Source of the DNA: Hypomesus transpacificus
Taxonomy: Eukaryota > Chordata > Actinopteri > Osmeriformes > Osmeridae
Direction of reading: 5' to 3'
Length of the DNA: 64,000 nt
NCBI RefSeq assembly: GCF_021917145.1
Contig: NC_061067.1
Coordinates: forward strand, 7,343,690-7,407,689
Part shown: positions 29,281-41,300 of the stretch, one piece after another
How positions within the stretch are numbered: position 1 is the first letter of the stretch
How the letters are laid out: the number at the start of each line of letters is the position of its first letter
The notes under the pieces: model-generated
Databases searched by the model: none
What the model was told of the DNA's origin: nothing
Seen by the model: only the letters and a program-made list of their open reading frames with translations
Made by a program: the position numbers and the translations under genes

Positions 29281-32200
29281 GGAGAGAATGGGAGAGAATG
29301 AAAAAGAGAATGGGGGGGAGAGATGGAGGGTAATAATAACAATTAGATGCTTAAACTACTCAAATGAATGGTGTAGTATGGTGAGTCTATTTATTTTTGC
29401 TACAAGGAATCCTAGAAGGAAGCCAGAATCTCATTACCTGGGTCAGGGCCCTGATTGGACGACACATGGCCTCGTTTGCCACACGGACAAAACCCATGGC
29501 AACCTCCTCCACGCTCATCTCAGATTTGCTGCCCTGGGTTTTGCCGTAGTTGGAATTGGCAGCCCCATTGGTGCTGGCCTGCGACTGGCTGGTGGACAGG
29601 AAGTGATTGATCTCGCGGGTGAGCTGGCGGAAGTGCCTCATGGTGTCTTCGGTGGAGAGCGGCTCGTCTTCTCCAGGGCCAAAGATCCGGGGGAAGTAGG
29701 AGGGCAGCAGGCGGCCCAGAGCCAGGTTAGCATCTGTGACCGTCAGAGGGCCACCTGAGGAAAAAACAGCCAAAATAATGGTGTCTTAGACTTCTACATT
29801 CACTAACTTAACACCTAAATACCTATAGGTGTATTGATGTATTAACGTCTTAATGAAGATTTGAAAAGGCTTCTCAGTTTTCGTAGTTGTTGTACTGTGC
29901 AATGGTGTCATAGTGTGGTTCACAGTTGATTTCCATCATAGGTGGAATCACATCAGGAGTAGTTACAGAGTCTAGTAGGAAGAGTTTAAGCTACAGTTCA
30001 AGCTACTCAACTGGAGCCCTGTGTGTGCGTGTGTGTGTGTGTGCAGAGCTGAACTAAAATCACAACTGAGACTTGGAGTTGTGCCACATAACTCACACAA
30101 GGAGAGCAAAAAGGGGAAGAGAACAGCTCAGGGCTTGGGGTATTATGTCAATTTGATTGAGTGGAATGGATTAAAGACATGTTTAAATATCCGGGGGGGG
30201 GGGGGGGGGGGGGGGGAGTAAAGAGGGAGCCCCGGTAAAAAAATGGTGGGCCACAAATGTGTTCAGAGGATAAAAGGTCAAGCTTTCAGAAAAGGGCAAG
30301 ACAGGCCTGTGGGAAACTCTGTGGGAATGTGTTATCTAACAGGCCTGTATGAACGGAGGGAGGGAGGAGGGAGGGAGAGGGGGGGGGGGAGGAGGAAAGA
30401 GAGGAGGAGGGAGGGAGAGGGAGGGAGAGGGGGGGCAGGAGGAAAGAGAGGAGGAGGGAGGGCTTCTATCCTAACTAAGAGAGAGCGAGGAGGTGAGGGT
30501 GGGAAGGAGGGAGAAAGAAGGCAGAGGGCTGTCTTACCCTTCCTGTAGCAGGCTGGACCTGGATGGGCACCAGCAGACTCCGGCCCCACCACAAACATAC
30601 CTGACCTGGAGGGAGAGGAGGGGGCGTTCTACTATGTCAGTTATTTATTGTTTTTGAAAGTTTCTGAAACTGCGCTAGGTAAGGCAGTGCTGATGATTAA
30701 TGATTGAACAAGGAATACAAAGGTGCAGAAACTACTATGTAAAACCCCATTTGAGTAACAGATACATAAATATACAGCAAAAGGCAACCCTACGTCAGTC
30801 GATTTGAAGAGAACTAAAGCCAGCTCCAAAAATAAAACACAAAAACTTGGCTTGGCTCTTTGGTTATATATATCGTCCCCAGGCCTCCTGACCTGAAGAA
30901 GAGGCGGGACCCTCCTCCAGCCGCCACCGTGTTGATGTCCAGCTGAGGGGCCTGCAGGGTGACGCCGGCCGTGGTGGCCTCGAACACGTGCTCGTACTGT
31001 CCGGCGTAGCGGCTCACGTCCGTGGACGTCCCTGCAAGGGGGGGGGGGGACGACCACACGGCAATGTTATTTTTTTCCCACCGTAATGATCGTTTGAATA
31101 TTGAGGCAAGGTCCAGACTTGTCGATTGTTTATGCATGTGGGTTGATTCTGGTGTTATTTTTGTAGATACAAAATACGTCCGTTTACCCAAATGCTCATT
31201 GTTCTTCTCAGCTCTCACTTTTACCTGGCTGGTATCTATGCCCTGGCCTGGTCTCTTCACATGAGCTCGCATCTCTCTCTCCCAACCTCACCTTCACACC
31301 TCCAGTCTGACCTCCAGCCAATACAGCCTACTTCCTCTACAACCCCTGCACCCCCTCCCCCCACCCTCGCATCCTAATTGTCTTCCTATTCTCTTCCTTC
31401 CTCTTCTATTGTGACCCCCCTCTCAGTCTCCACCCCCCCCCCCCCCCCATCTGTCCCCTTCCTGTCCTCCTCCTCACCCCCCATGTCGAAGCCAATCACG
31501 GGCTTCTCCTCCGTCTGGCTGTAGGAGGTGACGGCGTAGCCGACCACGCCCCCCGCCGGCCCCGACAGCACCGCCCGCGAGCCGCAGAACTGCTCCATGG
31601 GAGTCAGCCCTCCGTCCGACTGCATGAAGAGCACGTTCACGCCCTGGGAGGGGTTGAGGGGGTGGATGTGTGTTATGGTTTTGTGTGTGTGTGTGTCTCT
31701 AAGGATACACACTATGAGCTTGGCATATTTGAATTCAATATACATAACATTAAAAAAAATCCAAAAGACACAATTCTTTTGTCCTTCTCTGCCATCCCTT
31801 ATCGTTTTACAACACACACACTGACTAAGAGACAGACAAGAGAGACAGAAAATGATTGACGCTGACCTTCAGTGCGTCCCTGAAGCCCGAGGTGAAGCCC
31901 TTCAGGTACTGGTGGATCTTGGGCGTGAGGTAGGCGTCGGCGCACACGGTGTACCCGCGTGGCACGGCCCTCACCATGGGCATGACCTCGCTGGACAGGG
32001 ACACCTGGGAGAAGCCCAGCTTGCGTGCCAGCGAGCCCACCGCCTTCTCGTGGGCTGACCACCTGGGGGTGTACATACAGGATGTGTCATCCATGGCCTT
32101 GGTTTTATGTGAGACATGGAGAAAAAAAATACAAAAGACTTCTCTTCCTTTTCCTCTGGGAGGTGATTTATCTGATGGCTGCATGGGTGAAAGCTGCTGC

Positions 32201-35200
32201 AGCTGCCACCAATCCAGACACATGAGACTATTGATGTATCAGAGGAAAGGAAGGAAGGAAGGTACGAAAGAAGGAAGATAACAGTAAACTGAGCCATACT
32301 AGTTGGGAGGGTATTGTGTCTGGGTTATTTAGAGGGCTTTTCTGTGCACTCCCTGCCTTAGAAAGGCATGTGTGTTCTTGCTATCAGACTACTTTGATAA
32401 AAGCTTCACATTGAGAGAAACAAACTGAAGCCAGGTCAACAGATAATAGGTTAAAGACCAGACATGACTTGCAGAAACGAATGGCAATGAAATTCAAGTA
32501 AAGACAGCAGGAGAGAAAACAGCAGGCTGTATCCTAGTTGTTCGTGAACATTAGGCCACATAGAGTACAGCTCACACTGATCCAACAACACACACACACT
32601 AAAAGACATACAAACACACAAAACACACACAGTAAAACACGCACACTGACACCAAATAACTGACACCACAGGGACCCAGGCAGACAGACACACACACACA
32701 CACACACAAGCACAATAAGAACCCTGGCCCCCGTGTGTGTGTGTGTGTGCTTCTCTGCCTGTGGGATTGATGCATGTGTTCGAATGGTTCTCTGGTGTCA
32801 GATTGCATGTGTTTTCATGAAATAGTGCTGGGCTACAGTGTGTTAGTGTGTGTTAGTGCTAGGCTACAGTATACTAGTGTGTGTTAGTGCTGGGCAACAG
32901 TGTGGTAGTGCTGGGCTACAGTGTGTTAGTGCTGGGCTACAGTGTGTTAGTGCTGGGCTACAGTGTGGTAGTGTTGGGCTACAGTGTGGTAGTGTTGGGC
33001 TACAGTGTGTTAGTGCTGGGCTACAGTGTGGTAGTGTTGGGCTACAGTGTGGTAGTGTTGGGCTACAGTGTGTTAGTGCTGGGCTACAGTGTGGTAGTGC
33101 TGGGCTACAGTGTGGTAGTGTTGGGCTACAGTGTGGTAGTGTTGGGCTACAATGTGGTAGTGCTGGGCTACAGTGTGTTAGTCCAGCCCTGTACTAACGG
33201 GCTGTACTAACGTGTAGGAGTGCAGGAGCAGCACTGCCAGGCTGGTGATGCCACGTGACAGGACGCCTCTCAGGTCCCTCTCCACACGCTGCAGGTCCAG
33301 CTCCTGCAGCACCTCCAGGGAGTCCCCTGTGCTGCCTGACACACACACACACACAAGCAAACAGGGTGAGGTCAACGCTTAGGTGTGTCAAGGCGTATGC
33401 AGGGTTTCTGTGTATTTGAATGACGCAAATGATTAACCTGATCTGTTACTCCTCAAACCCATAAACTTTGCTTGCAAAACTTATTTTAGGGATTTGGAAA
33501 AATTAATCAGTGGTGGACAATCTTTGTTCTGTCAGAATCCTTGCCTAGCCACAGATGGCAGAAGATGTCATTTATAGTCACTAGTGTGTTACGGCATGTG
33601 TGGAATATATTTGTATACTTTCATATTCATCCATAGTTAGTTAGGTCAATAATCCGTTATTGACTAGGGCCTCTGACCACTTCATGGTCATGTTTATCAT
33701 GTGTTACCTGTGACAATGCGCTTGGGTTCTTTTCTTGGTAGATGACAACCCTCTTGCTTAAGGATGACTCTTTCATCCACCTCTATCACCTCTTCATACA
33801 GCACCTCAGGCACAGACACTTCCTGTTTACACAAACACCCACACACACACACACCCACACACACACACACACATACACACGTAGGGTTAGGATAGGTTGC
33901 ATGATGCATAAACGTCTGACACCCATTATATTATAGCAGTATAACGTATTATTTTATAAAAAAATAAACAAATCAGCACTTCATGGATCTGTGTGTGTAC
34001 AGCAATAATGTACTGATATCAAGTTATTCTAGTTCGCATTTACTGTGCACAAGAATACCAACGTTTATTTCTTGTGTTCCGTTTGCCTAAAGTCAGCATA
34101 TTGATGAAAGGCCACGGCATCATAGCAGGGACAGGAGAAGACTGTTGTGCAAAAATCACAAATGTCACAACAGTGATATGGATAAGCTCTTGTGGATAAC
34201 GCACATCTCTATCAGCGGTGACATTCTCAACAGTGGACCACAAGAGCTGGCATCTTATCAGACCTCTGACCCCAAGTTGCAATGGACACTTTACAGGTGG
34301 ACCTATCTGAACACAACATCCTATTTGGGCCAATCTGGTAAGATAGTAGTGTCTTGCAAACGGTTACAAGACCTTGGTTGCCAACATGTGTCAGTATGCG
34401 CACTAGTATGTGCGTGTGCTTGCATACATGTGTGAGACACAGAGACAATTTGTTTAGGATATGTGTCTTATAAGGGAACACACTGTGCTATATGGATCCA
34501 GTACTTGTAAACTCCTGTAGCAATGCCTGACAGGCACACCTGTCCACAGTAAAGGAATGTAAAGCTGAATGTCAGTGTGTGTGTGTGTGTATGAATGTAA
34601 GCCAAACATGATTTAAGGAAAGTGCAGCTGTGTTAACCAAGACAGACGTACCAATGGGCTCAAACCTAGTCCAGATGTGTCCCAGACTCTAGTTACAACC
34701 CAAACACAGACGCATGAGGGTGGACAGGCCCATGTTGTTTGAAGTAACACAGACAAATGTGAAACTATGGATGCTGTTACATACATATACTGTATATACT
34801 GTACATATTATTTTATATATATATATGTATATTTGCATTAAATCGGCTTACTTAGCATTTAAGAACTATTTTACAGAAACCACCTAACCCCTAGGGCAGT
34901 TTTGGGGGGGTTTATTAAATCATATTTGATATGTTAAGTAAAACAGCCCAGCATTTAAGGTAAGATTATTTGAGAGTAGTTATCTCAAATATTAAAATGT
35001 TGTATTTTTTTCATGCAACACAGGTGGCTGGGTCTATCCATTCACCTCAGAGGCAACCAAAACACTTGCAGGGATAAGTGGCTAGTGGGCACACAAAATT
35101 ATTGCATGACATCAGCCCACTGCCCACTGTCTGCCCTGGGGCTTTGAAACTGCGAGGCCTTTTTAGTTTAGAGACCTCACTTAGCTGTATCAATACCCGA

Positions 35201-36233
35201 TCTGTTGTGTCTGTACTCAGCATCAGTGTCATGCAGACAGGGGTGGGGGCGATGAGGCCACCTCGTCTCAACCAGCCCAAACAAAAGGTCTTCACAGCAA
35301 GGGGCCTCCATTGTGCTTTGGTTCCTCCCCTGTAGCATCATAACCCCCCTCCCCTTCCCTCCCCCCTCCCCTCTACACACACACACACTTGCCAGAAACA
35401 ATCAAAGCGTCAGCACTGACCAAATCAAAAAGCTTTGGCCGGGCCTGGGTGCCGATGTGCAGCAGATCCCGGAAGCCCTTGGTGACCAGGAGAGCGGTCC
35501 TCTCCCCTTGCCTCTCCAACAGCGCATTGGTTGCCACCGTGGTACCCATCCGTATCCAACCAATCAGAGAGGTGTCCACAGGCTGCTCCCGGAGAAAGGT
35601 CCGGCCGGTTTCCTGTGGACAGGAGAGTTCACTCCATTGGTTTTGATCAACAAAATGTTATTTAATGGTCGCATCCTGCGCTATCCTCACATTTGAAAAC
35701 AAACCGACGCCCCTACTCAGAGAAGCCCCAGTCTCACCTGCCTCCCTCTCAGAGAAGCCCCAGTCTCACCTGCCTCCCTCTCAGAGAAGCCCCAGTCTCA
35801 CCTGCCTCCACTCTCAGAGAAGCCCCAGTCTCACCTGCCTCCCTCTCAGAGAAGCCCCAGACTCACCTGCCTCCCCTCTCAGAGAAGCCCCAGTCTCACC
35901 TGCCTCCCTCTCAGAAAAGCCCCAGACTCACCTGCCTCCCCTCTCAGAGAAGCCCCAGTCTCACCTGCCTCCCTCTCAGAGAAGCCCCAGACTCACCTGC
36001 CTCCCCTCTCAGAGAAGCCCCAGTCTCACCAGCCTCCCTTCTCAGATAAGCCCCAGTCTCACCTCCTCCAGGACTCTGCGGATCCCTTCGGTAGGAGCGT
36101 CCTCGTAGTTCTGGGGGTCGTGGGACAGCAGCTTGAGCACTCTCTCCCGACCGTCCGGGAGCCTGGCGAACACGTCCGTGAACGTGCCGCCGCGGTCTAT
36201 GGAAAAGTCGAATTTCCCCTTTGTTTCTGCCAT
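22516..36233 (-). CDS. oplah: 5-oxoprolinase, ATP-hydrolysing
   Basis: Cytosolic enzyme of the gamma-glutamyl (glutathione) cycle that converts 5-oxo-L-proline plus ATP to L-glutamate. Twenty-six coding exons, high to low: 36063-36233, 35421-35612, 33708-33822, 33212-33335, 31867-32062, 31478-31643, 30893-31031, 30538-30605, 29438-29754, 29122-29234, 28243-28413, 27782-27919, 27433-27571, 27006-27118, 26493-26644, 25971-26131, 25759-25860, 25283-25457, 24818-25002, 24463-24609, 24186-24320, 23773-23922, 23510-23667, 23112-23272, 22888-22985, 22516-22671. Phases close at 1313 aa (human about 1288). The N-terminal hydantoinase/oxoprolinase half starts with the nucleotide-binding [27 protein letters not shown] and [20 protein letters not shown] follow. 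The C-terminal HyuB-like half holds [25 protein letters not shown] and [18 protein letters not shown], and ends in RRSQESV. Exon 29438-29754 has an extra low-complexity segment (about 15-20 residues longer than the human protein as I recall it). Three minisatellites sit in its introns. Confidence 0.97.
25406..25417 (-). promoter_or_regulatory. CTCF-type core motif, reverse, inside coding exon
   Basis: The minus strand reads CCAGCAGGGGGC, a perfect CTCF core. It lies in oplah exon 25283-25457 over the conserved [10 protein letters not shown] segment, so protein constraint may explain part of it. Confidence 0.45.
27985..28238 (+). repeat. minisatellite, 26-33 bp unit, about nine copies
   Basis: Units centre on GTACTGCAGAGTGTGTG followed by TATAGGAGT. 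GTACTG starts at 27985, 28017, 28045, 28073, 28099, 28125, 28153, 28181 and 28214. The array fills most of the 323-bp oplah intron between exons 27782-27919 and 28243-28413, and ends a few bases from the donor of the latter. Confidence 0.95.
28434..28465 (+). repeat. CA microsatellite near an oplah acceptor
   Basis: An imperfect CA run starts about 10 bp from the acceptor at 28414 and reads as TG on the gene's strand. Confidence 0.85.
29240..29278 (+). repeat. GA microsatellite in oplah intron
   Basis: About 19 GA units, reading as a TC polypyrimidine tract on the minus strand, directly upstream of the acceptor of exon 29122-29234. It probably serves as part of that splice signal. Confidence 0.9.
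30193..30216 (+). repeat. 24-base G homopolymer
   Basis: Uninterrupted run of 24 G in the oplah intron between exons 29438-29754 and 30538-30605. It is C-rich in the transcript. Its length is likely uncertain in the assembly. Confidence 0.9.
30355..30515 (+). repeat. GGA/GGGA purine-rich low-complexity tract
   Basis: Almost pure purine, built from GGGAGGGA and GGAGGAAAGA units that partly duplicate each other. On the minus strand it is a pyrimidine tract just downstream of the donor of oplah exon 30538-30605. Confidence 0.85.
32826..33183 (+). repeat. 21-bp minisatellite, about 16 copies
   Basis: The unit reads GTGCTGGGCTACAGTGTGGTA with T/C and G/T variants. Fourteen copies are spaced exactly 21 bp between 32890 and 33183, preceded by two irregular ones. 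It lies in the oplah intron and ends about 28 bp from the donor of exon 33212-33335. A partial duplicate of the donor region (TGTACTAACG-like) lies between them. Open frames through it encode only a seven-residue repeat and are not genes. Confidence 0.97.
35716..36062 (+). repeat. 32/33-bp minisatellite carrying copies of an oplah 5' splice site
   Basis: Units read CAGAGAAGCCCCAGTCTCAC followed by CTGCCTCCCTCT. The CAG(T/A)CTCACC core starts at 35728, 35761, 35793, 35826, 35858, 35891, 35923, 35956, 35988, 36021 and 36053. Spacing alternates 33 and 32, so there is a 65-bp higher-order unit. On the minus strand each unit contains GGTGAGACTGGG, the real donor context of oplah exon 36063-36233. 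Confidence 0.97.
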
Positions 36234-37260
36234 CCTGAAGAGATGAATATGACTGAAGCTGGTGGAGAGAGAGAGAGAGGTTAAAGAGATTTAGGACTAT
36301 AGTTGGTGAAATACATAAGCTGCATGCTTTTCCCTAGACTTGTAAAGAGGATCTGACATACAAGGTCCACATGAACAAATGAATGTAATAATGTATGCTG
36401 CAATTGGAATTTTGAAGCAAGACTTGAAGCTTAACATTATAGCATTAGACAAGTTAAGCAATGTTTAAAGCAGAGGTAAAATAACGCGTAGAGGTAAGCT
36501 ACGTCAAAAAGATCTATCAGATATTATCTCAGATCAAGCAGATACAAAAACTGGTTGACATGAGACATTGTCTTGCACCCATTCAAAAAACGATACAACC
36601 AAGGATAAGGCTGTGCGTGCATGTGCATTTAGCGTGGTGTTTTCCGTGAAATCAAGACGTCAATTTACTGTCCGGAGGAAGAGCCTACAAACTACTGACT
36701 GGTCAGGACATGGCCGTCGCGATTCAGCACCTGGTCATCGGTGATGCGCTCATACATCTACTATATCCCGCCATGCCAAACCCTTCAAATGTGTGATTGT
36801 CTGGAGTGTATCGACACCTTTATCGTAGGAAGTCAGATGGTGAACTAGCAGTTTGGTTAATTCATGAGAACATATTGTACAAAACGAGGCTATTACTAAC
36901 TGGGTTTATTGTGAACAGAAAGCGGTTAACGGGTCCAATTGACGGATGATCTCTTACCGGTATCGTCGGTGCACTTGCTGCTCTGCTGATCTAGTCTCTG
37001 ATAATCTGGTGGTCTACCGTGTGGTAAATCCTCTTCTGTCAATTCGGGAGTCTCTCTGCAGTCTCCTCCCTCTCTCAACTCGACTACTTCGTCGCCAAAG
37101 TCGAAGCGTTTTGTCAAATACTTTACTCCACCCCTCACTACAAATACCACAGAAGCAGTAACAACAGGCAGATGGTCTCTGGCCAGCGGTACTTACAGTG
37201 ACGTGTCCACCCTAAATTACACGAGGGTGAACAAAACACAAATTTAACTTCCATCCAGCA
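36234..37260 (-). promoter_or_regulatory. oplah: probable oplah untranslated first exon and promoter
   Basis: Upstream of the ATG the minus strand has a donor-like GATACCG/GTAAGAG with the exon edge at 36958. It suggests a noncoding first exon from 36958 to somewhere near 37.1-37.2 kb. CpG content rises here compared with the flanks. Inferred from splice consensus only; the transcription start is unknown. Confidence 0.4.
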
Positions 37261-38337
37261 AGTAAAGGGTGACGCTCGGTTGATATACGGACAGTAGACC
37301 AGATATGCGCAGAGGAATAATACATTTAATTGTATAGCCTACAGCAAATGCATTGTTACATTCTGTGCAAGTGACTTTAACAATTCATATGCCACTCTGA
37401 TCAGACTACGACTTGTTATCCATTGTGTCTATATTAAGTTTTCTCCCAGTTCATAGACAACTGGTATAAATGCTACTTTTCAACGGGATTAGAGCCGTTT
37501 GATTCTGCAGCACAGTATACAGGGCCATCTAGTGGCTCTTTTACCTCACGACTAATCTCCCAATGATACATTGTGAGAATATCAAAAGTGTTTTCAGTCG
37601 AATGCATCCAATGCACCATGTGTTGTTTTTAGTGGGTTTATTGAAACATTATAAAGGCACAAAGGCAAATAGCTCCTGAGTGTACAGTTTCCTCCACGCA
37701 CACACACACACACAACACAGTTTTCTAGGCTTGGGGACTTGTCTGAGGCATATGGTACCTAAGTCATAAATAGAACAGTCAATAAAGCTCCTTATTTAGG
37801 CTGAGAGATATCAGTCTTAATTCATCCTGAGCCATTATGTACAGAGACAGAAACAGGACCAAAACACAGAGTAGCTTGTTCATTTCACAACTAATAACCC
37901 TCTACCACAACCTGGTCAACTGACACACATTGAACACCCTGATTTATTTCAATAGAGCCTTGTTTGTTGTTTTTCTACACAGAAAATGGCATAGATAATT
38001 ATTTTGGGCTCGGTAGTGGTGTTTCATGTCTGTGTCGTTAGCAGACTTGTTACTTTGAGCATTGACGGTTATGTTATGTTAAGGACACTTATCAATGCTT
38101 CCCTAATCAGCATTGAATGATTCTAAGGAATAAAATAAAATAAAAAATAATAAACAAAGCATAATACAAAGAAATAAACACGCTTAGGTAAAATATGCAG
38201 TGCAAACATAAATACGAATTTGTCCTGACAAGACAACTTCTTTGGCGTATACATCCCACCTTTCAAATCTCCCTTTTATTCCAGTTAGAAGTATTGCTTT
38301 GACTAATTTTCCCTCTCTCACAACAGTAACATCTTTC
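37261..38337. other. intergenic DNA, includes sharpin 3' UTR
   Basis: No coding exon. Minus-strand AATAAA signals for sharpin lie at 38275-38280 (about 58 bp past its stop) and 37943-37948. A reverse CTCF-type core is at 37524-37535. Confidence 0.5.
37524..37535 (-). promoter_or_regulatory. CTCF-type core motif, reverse
   Basis: The minus strand reads CCACTAGATGGC, matching CCASYAGRKGGC. It lies between the oplah promoter and the sharpin 3' end, in noncoding DNA. Confidence 0.45.
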
Positions 38338-41300
38338 TCAGTGACAGTTTTGGCACTTCGGGTGGCATCTTTGCTTGTTCACATTGCAGCGACAGCCTCC
38401 ACTTGTGTCTCCAGGTCCCTAGGAGTAGACATACGAAAGAGAAATTAAAAAATCTATAGGGGCTAAAGCAAATGTTTATTTATAAGCTAGGAAGGGTATC
38501 GCTCAGTAGTAGAGTATTTGACTGTACATCGCTTTGGATAAAAGCACTTGCTAAACGACTACATGACATTTGACTGTGCTTGTGAGGGAGGGAGGGAGAG
38601 GGCGGGTCTTACCCCTGGACCCCAACGAGGCCCTCTGGTGACCCAGCAGATCTCTGTGTGACAGACGGTGCAGCGCAGCCAATCGCAGCCCTCCTTTTTC
38701 TGCACAATGATGCCGCACTGGGGGCAGTGCATGGCCTCTCCAGACCGCACCAGAGTCTGATATGTAGGGAGGAAGAGAGAGAGAGGAGGAGGAAGACAGA
38801 GAGAGAGAGATGGAGGAAGAGAGAGGGAGGAAGAGGGACAGATATGTACAGTGAGAATGAGGAACAGAAAGAGAGATGTGTTGAAGAAAATATATCACAG
38901 AGTGGTGTTAATGCTTGTCAATATATGAACAGTAAAATCGCTACATTTATTGCAAGTACTGAACAAAAGATGAATGCACGCCAGCCCCCCTACAACCAAC
39001 CTCTTATAATTGTCAGTCCTGGCAGTCAGTGTAGTTTGGGTACAAGTGATTGTAGCTACCTTGAGCAGATCTCTGGTCCTCCTGGCTGCCGAGTCGTTGA
39101 CAGCGCGGGCCGTCAGGTCATCCTGATACTGCCTACAGTTCATCCCCTCGTGGATCGCCTGACAGAGAGAACGAAAGAGACTGACAGCTGAACGCACCTT
39201 ATCACTGTGTGGGTATAAACACTGAAGTGTGAGTCATTTGTGTGTGTGTGTGTGTACCTTGCAGAGCAGGCAGTTGTGCTTGTTGCAAACAGGACAGTGG
39301 AAGATGTTGACCGTGTCCTCGTACACACACCAGCCAGGGCAGTCTGGGCTGGCGCAGTGGTAGCTGCCCTCACAGCGAGACTCAGCCACAGACAGGCCCC
39401 GCTGCAGCCAGCGCTCGTACTCTTCCTCCGACACCAGCTGGAAGGGGGGGGAAGAGAGAGAGAGAGAAGCGGATAGAAAAGAGGGGTGAGTGAGGAACTG
39501 GCAGAGAATATCTGATTACAGGTACTATTAATACTCGTTCATGTTTGCTCCACAAGTCATAATGCAAGTCACAATGGTGACGTGTGGCAAAGCGTGATCT
39601 AGCTTGTTTATTTCAACCCCGCAGCGTATCAGTCTATTTCAAGGGGCTAGCGGCGAGTTCACTCACGGCCCTGATCTCCCTCTCCTGCAGAGTGTAGTCA
39701 CAGGCGTACGTGTCGTCTCTGTATGGACAGGCCACCTCCGGCTCCTCGCACAGGAGAATCACCGAGCGCAGGCAAACCCTGTGGACGCCACATACTTGGT
39801 TAGTCCGTCTCTGTGGACGACAACTGAGCACACTCTACCTGAGCCTTGCTTTAGCTTGCCCAGTCTGAATCAGTCCAAATCACAGTCGATCGAATTGGAC
39901 CAATCTCTCGGCTTGGCTTGTATTTAGATCAAATGCAATTCCCCAGGGATAACAGCTGGTGTTGATATTGAATATGTATTTAGGACATTTCTACTCTCAG
40001 GTTGTAGTTTTCCCAAATACATCCATTCTTCCTCCTTTCCTTCCTTGAGTTCCCCTCTGATCAAGCATGCAAGCACAGTTGAATCAAGCTATGTGACATA
40101 GGAGACTCATCAAAGGAAGAAAGAAGGCTGTATTATTGACATGAACCTTTTTACTGGCAGGAAGGTTGTATTTCCACACAAGCTTCTTCACAATAAAAGC
40201 GCTCTGACTATCTCTCCTGTGCTCGTCCATCCTGATGCTGTGGGTCTGGTGTGTCACCTGCAGAAGCAGTGGAGGCACTCCCTGAGCAGAACCCCCTCCC
40301 CAGGCTGCAGGTCCAGGTAGCAGATCCTGCAGTCCACGCAGTCCGGGTTGGGGATCAGATCCTGGCCGTCCAGCATCACCAGCCGGGCAAAGTTCTCCCT
40401 GCGCTCGGCCTCCCTCGCCTGAGAGGGGGAGAACAGTCAACATCAGCACGTCTCAAAGTAAGACGGATGCAAATGTTTTATAGTAAGTCACTGGATTAAA
40501 TGGTTGGACATCAAAACTATGACCACTCCGACAGTCAATTAGGGGTACACACACACATATGAACATACATGTTTCGATACACAAACATTATGAGATTGAA
40601 AAGTAAGATAAGAGTTTTATTTATGTTCATGTGGCCAGTTAAATACAGTGGCAATACACAGAATACATTATTTTGCCCATGTTAAAAAAGGTCAATTATG
40701 CCTTTGGAGAGTATACATAAAAAATGGCTTTGTGACATGTCAGCTGATGCCATAGTGGTTTCGATCTAGCCACAATTTCACATTGGGAACTCAGAGATCA
40801 CATACAGAGCAGGTTCTTGATGTCATCTGAGAACACAGGGTTCAAGTGGCTGTCACACACTTAATCAGCACAGCCAGGCATGGACTTTGCACAAACTTGT
40901 AGTAGTGTATACCCATGCAACAACATTTGCTATAGTTCTCATACACATTTAATTCAACAAGGATAGCAATGATACGCATATGTGCTTCAAATAATTCATG
41001 AAAGTTAAATATCACTGTCATTAAAAAGGCAGGCTATTGGCTTGCTTATGGTGCACAGCTACAGCGCATTCTATGTCACAATGGCATTTGAGTGTGTTTG
41101 ACTGCTACTAACGAACAGGACAATCCAGTAGGCTGTGTGTGTGTGTGTGTTAGTAGTCCTGGTCCAGGTTTAGCAGTAGTGAGCTGTTTGGATCAGCGGC
41201 CCCCCTCAGCTCCTCTCTTCTCCCTTTCTCCTTCAAAAAACAAAGAGACAAAAGAGAAGAGAGTCAGCCTCAGAGAGCCGATGCTACATCTCCTTCAACC

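Noticed and set aside
31031-31500. Apparent one-base frameshift between oplah exons 31478-31643 and 30893-31031 at a C6 run
   Set aside because: On recount the first G of the run belongs to the ATG codon. The exon ends in phase 1 and joins correctly to give [12 protein letters not shown].
32850-33210. Two frames encoding regular seven-residue repeats (VLGYSVV / GSVGLQC types)
   Set aside because: They are read-throughs of the 21-bp intronic minisatellite, with no start context, no homology and the gene on the other strand.
35665-36108. Proline/serine-rich repeat frames on the plus strand, and a superficial CRISPR look
   Set aside because: The units abut with no unique spacers, the sequence is a minisatellite in an oplah intron, and the genome is eukaryotic.
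37521-37540. Whether the motif at 37524 could also be read as a forward CTCF site
   Set aside because: The core is nearly palindromic, but the forward reading has T where S (G or C) is required, so only the reverse reading was counted.
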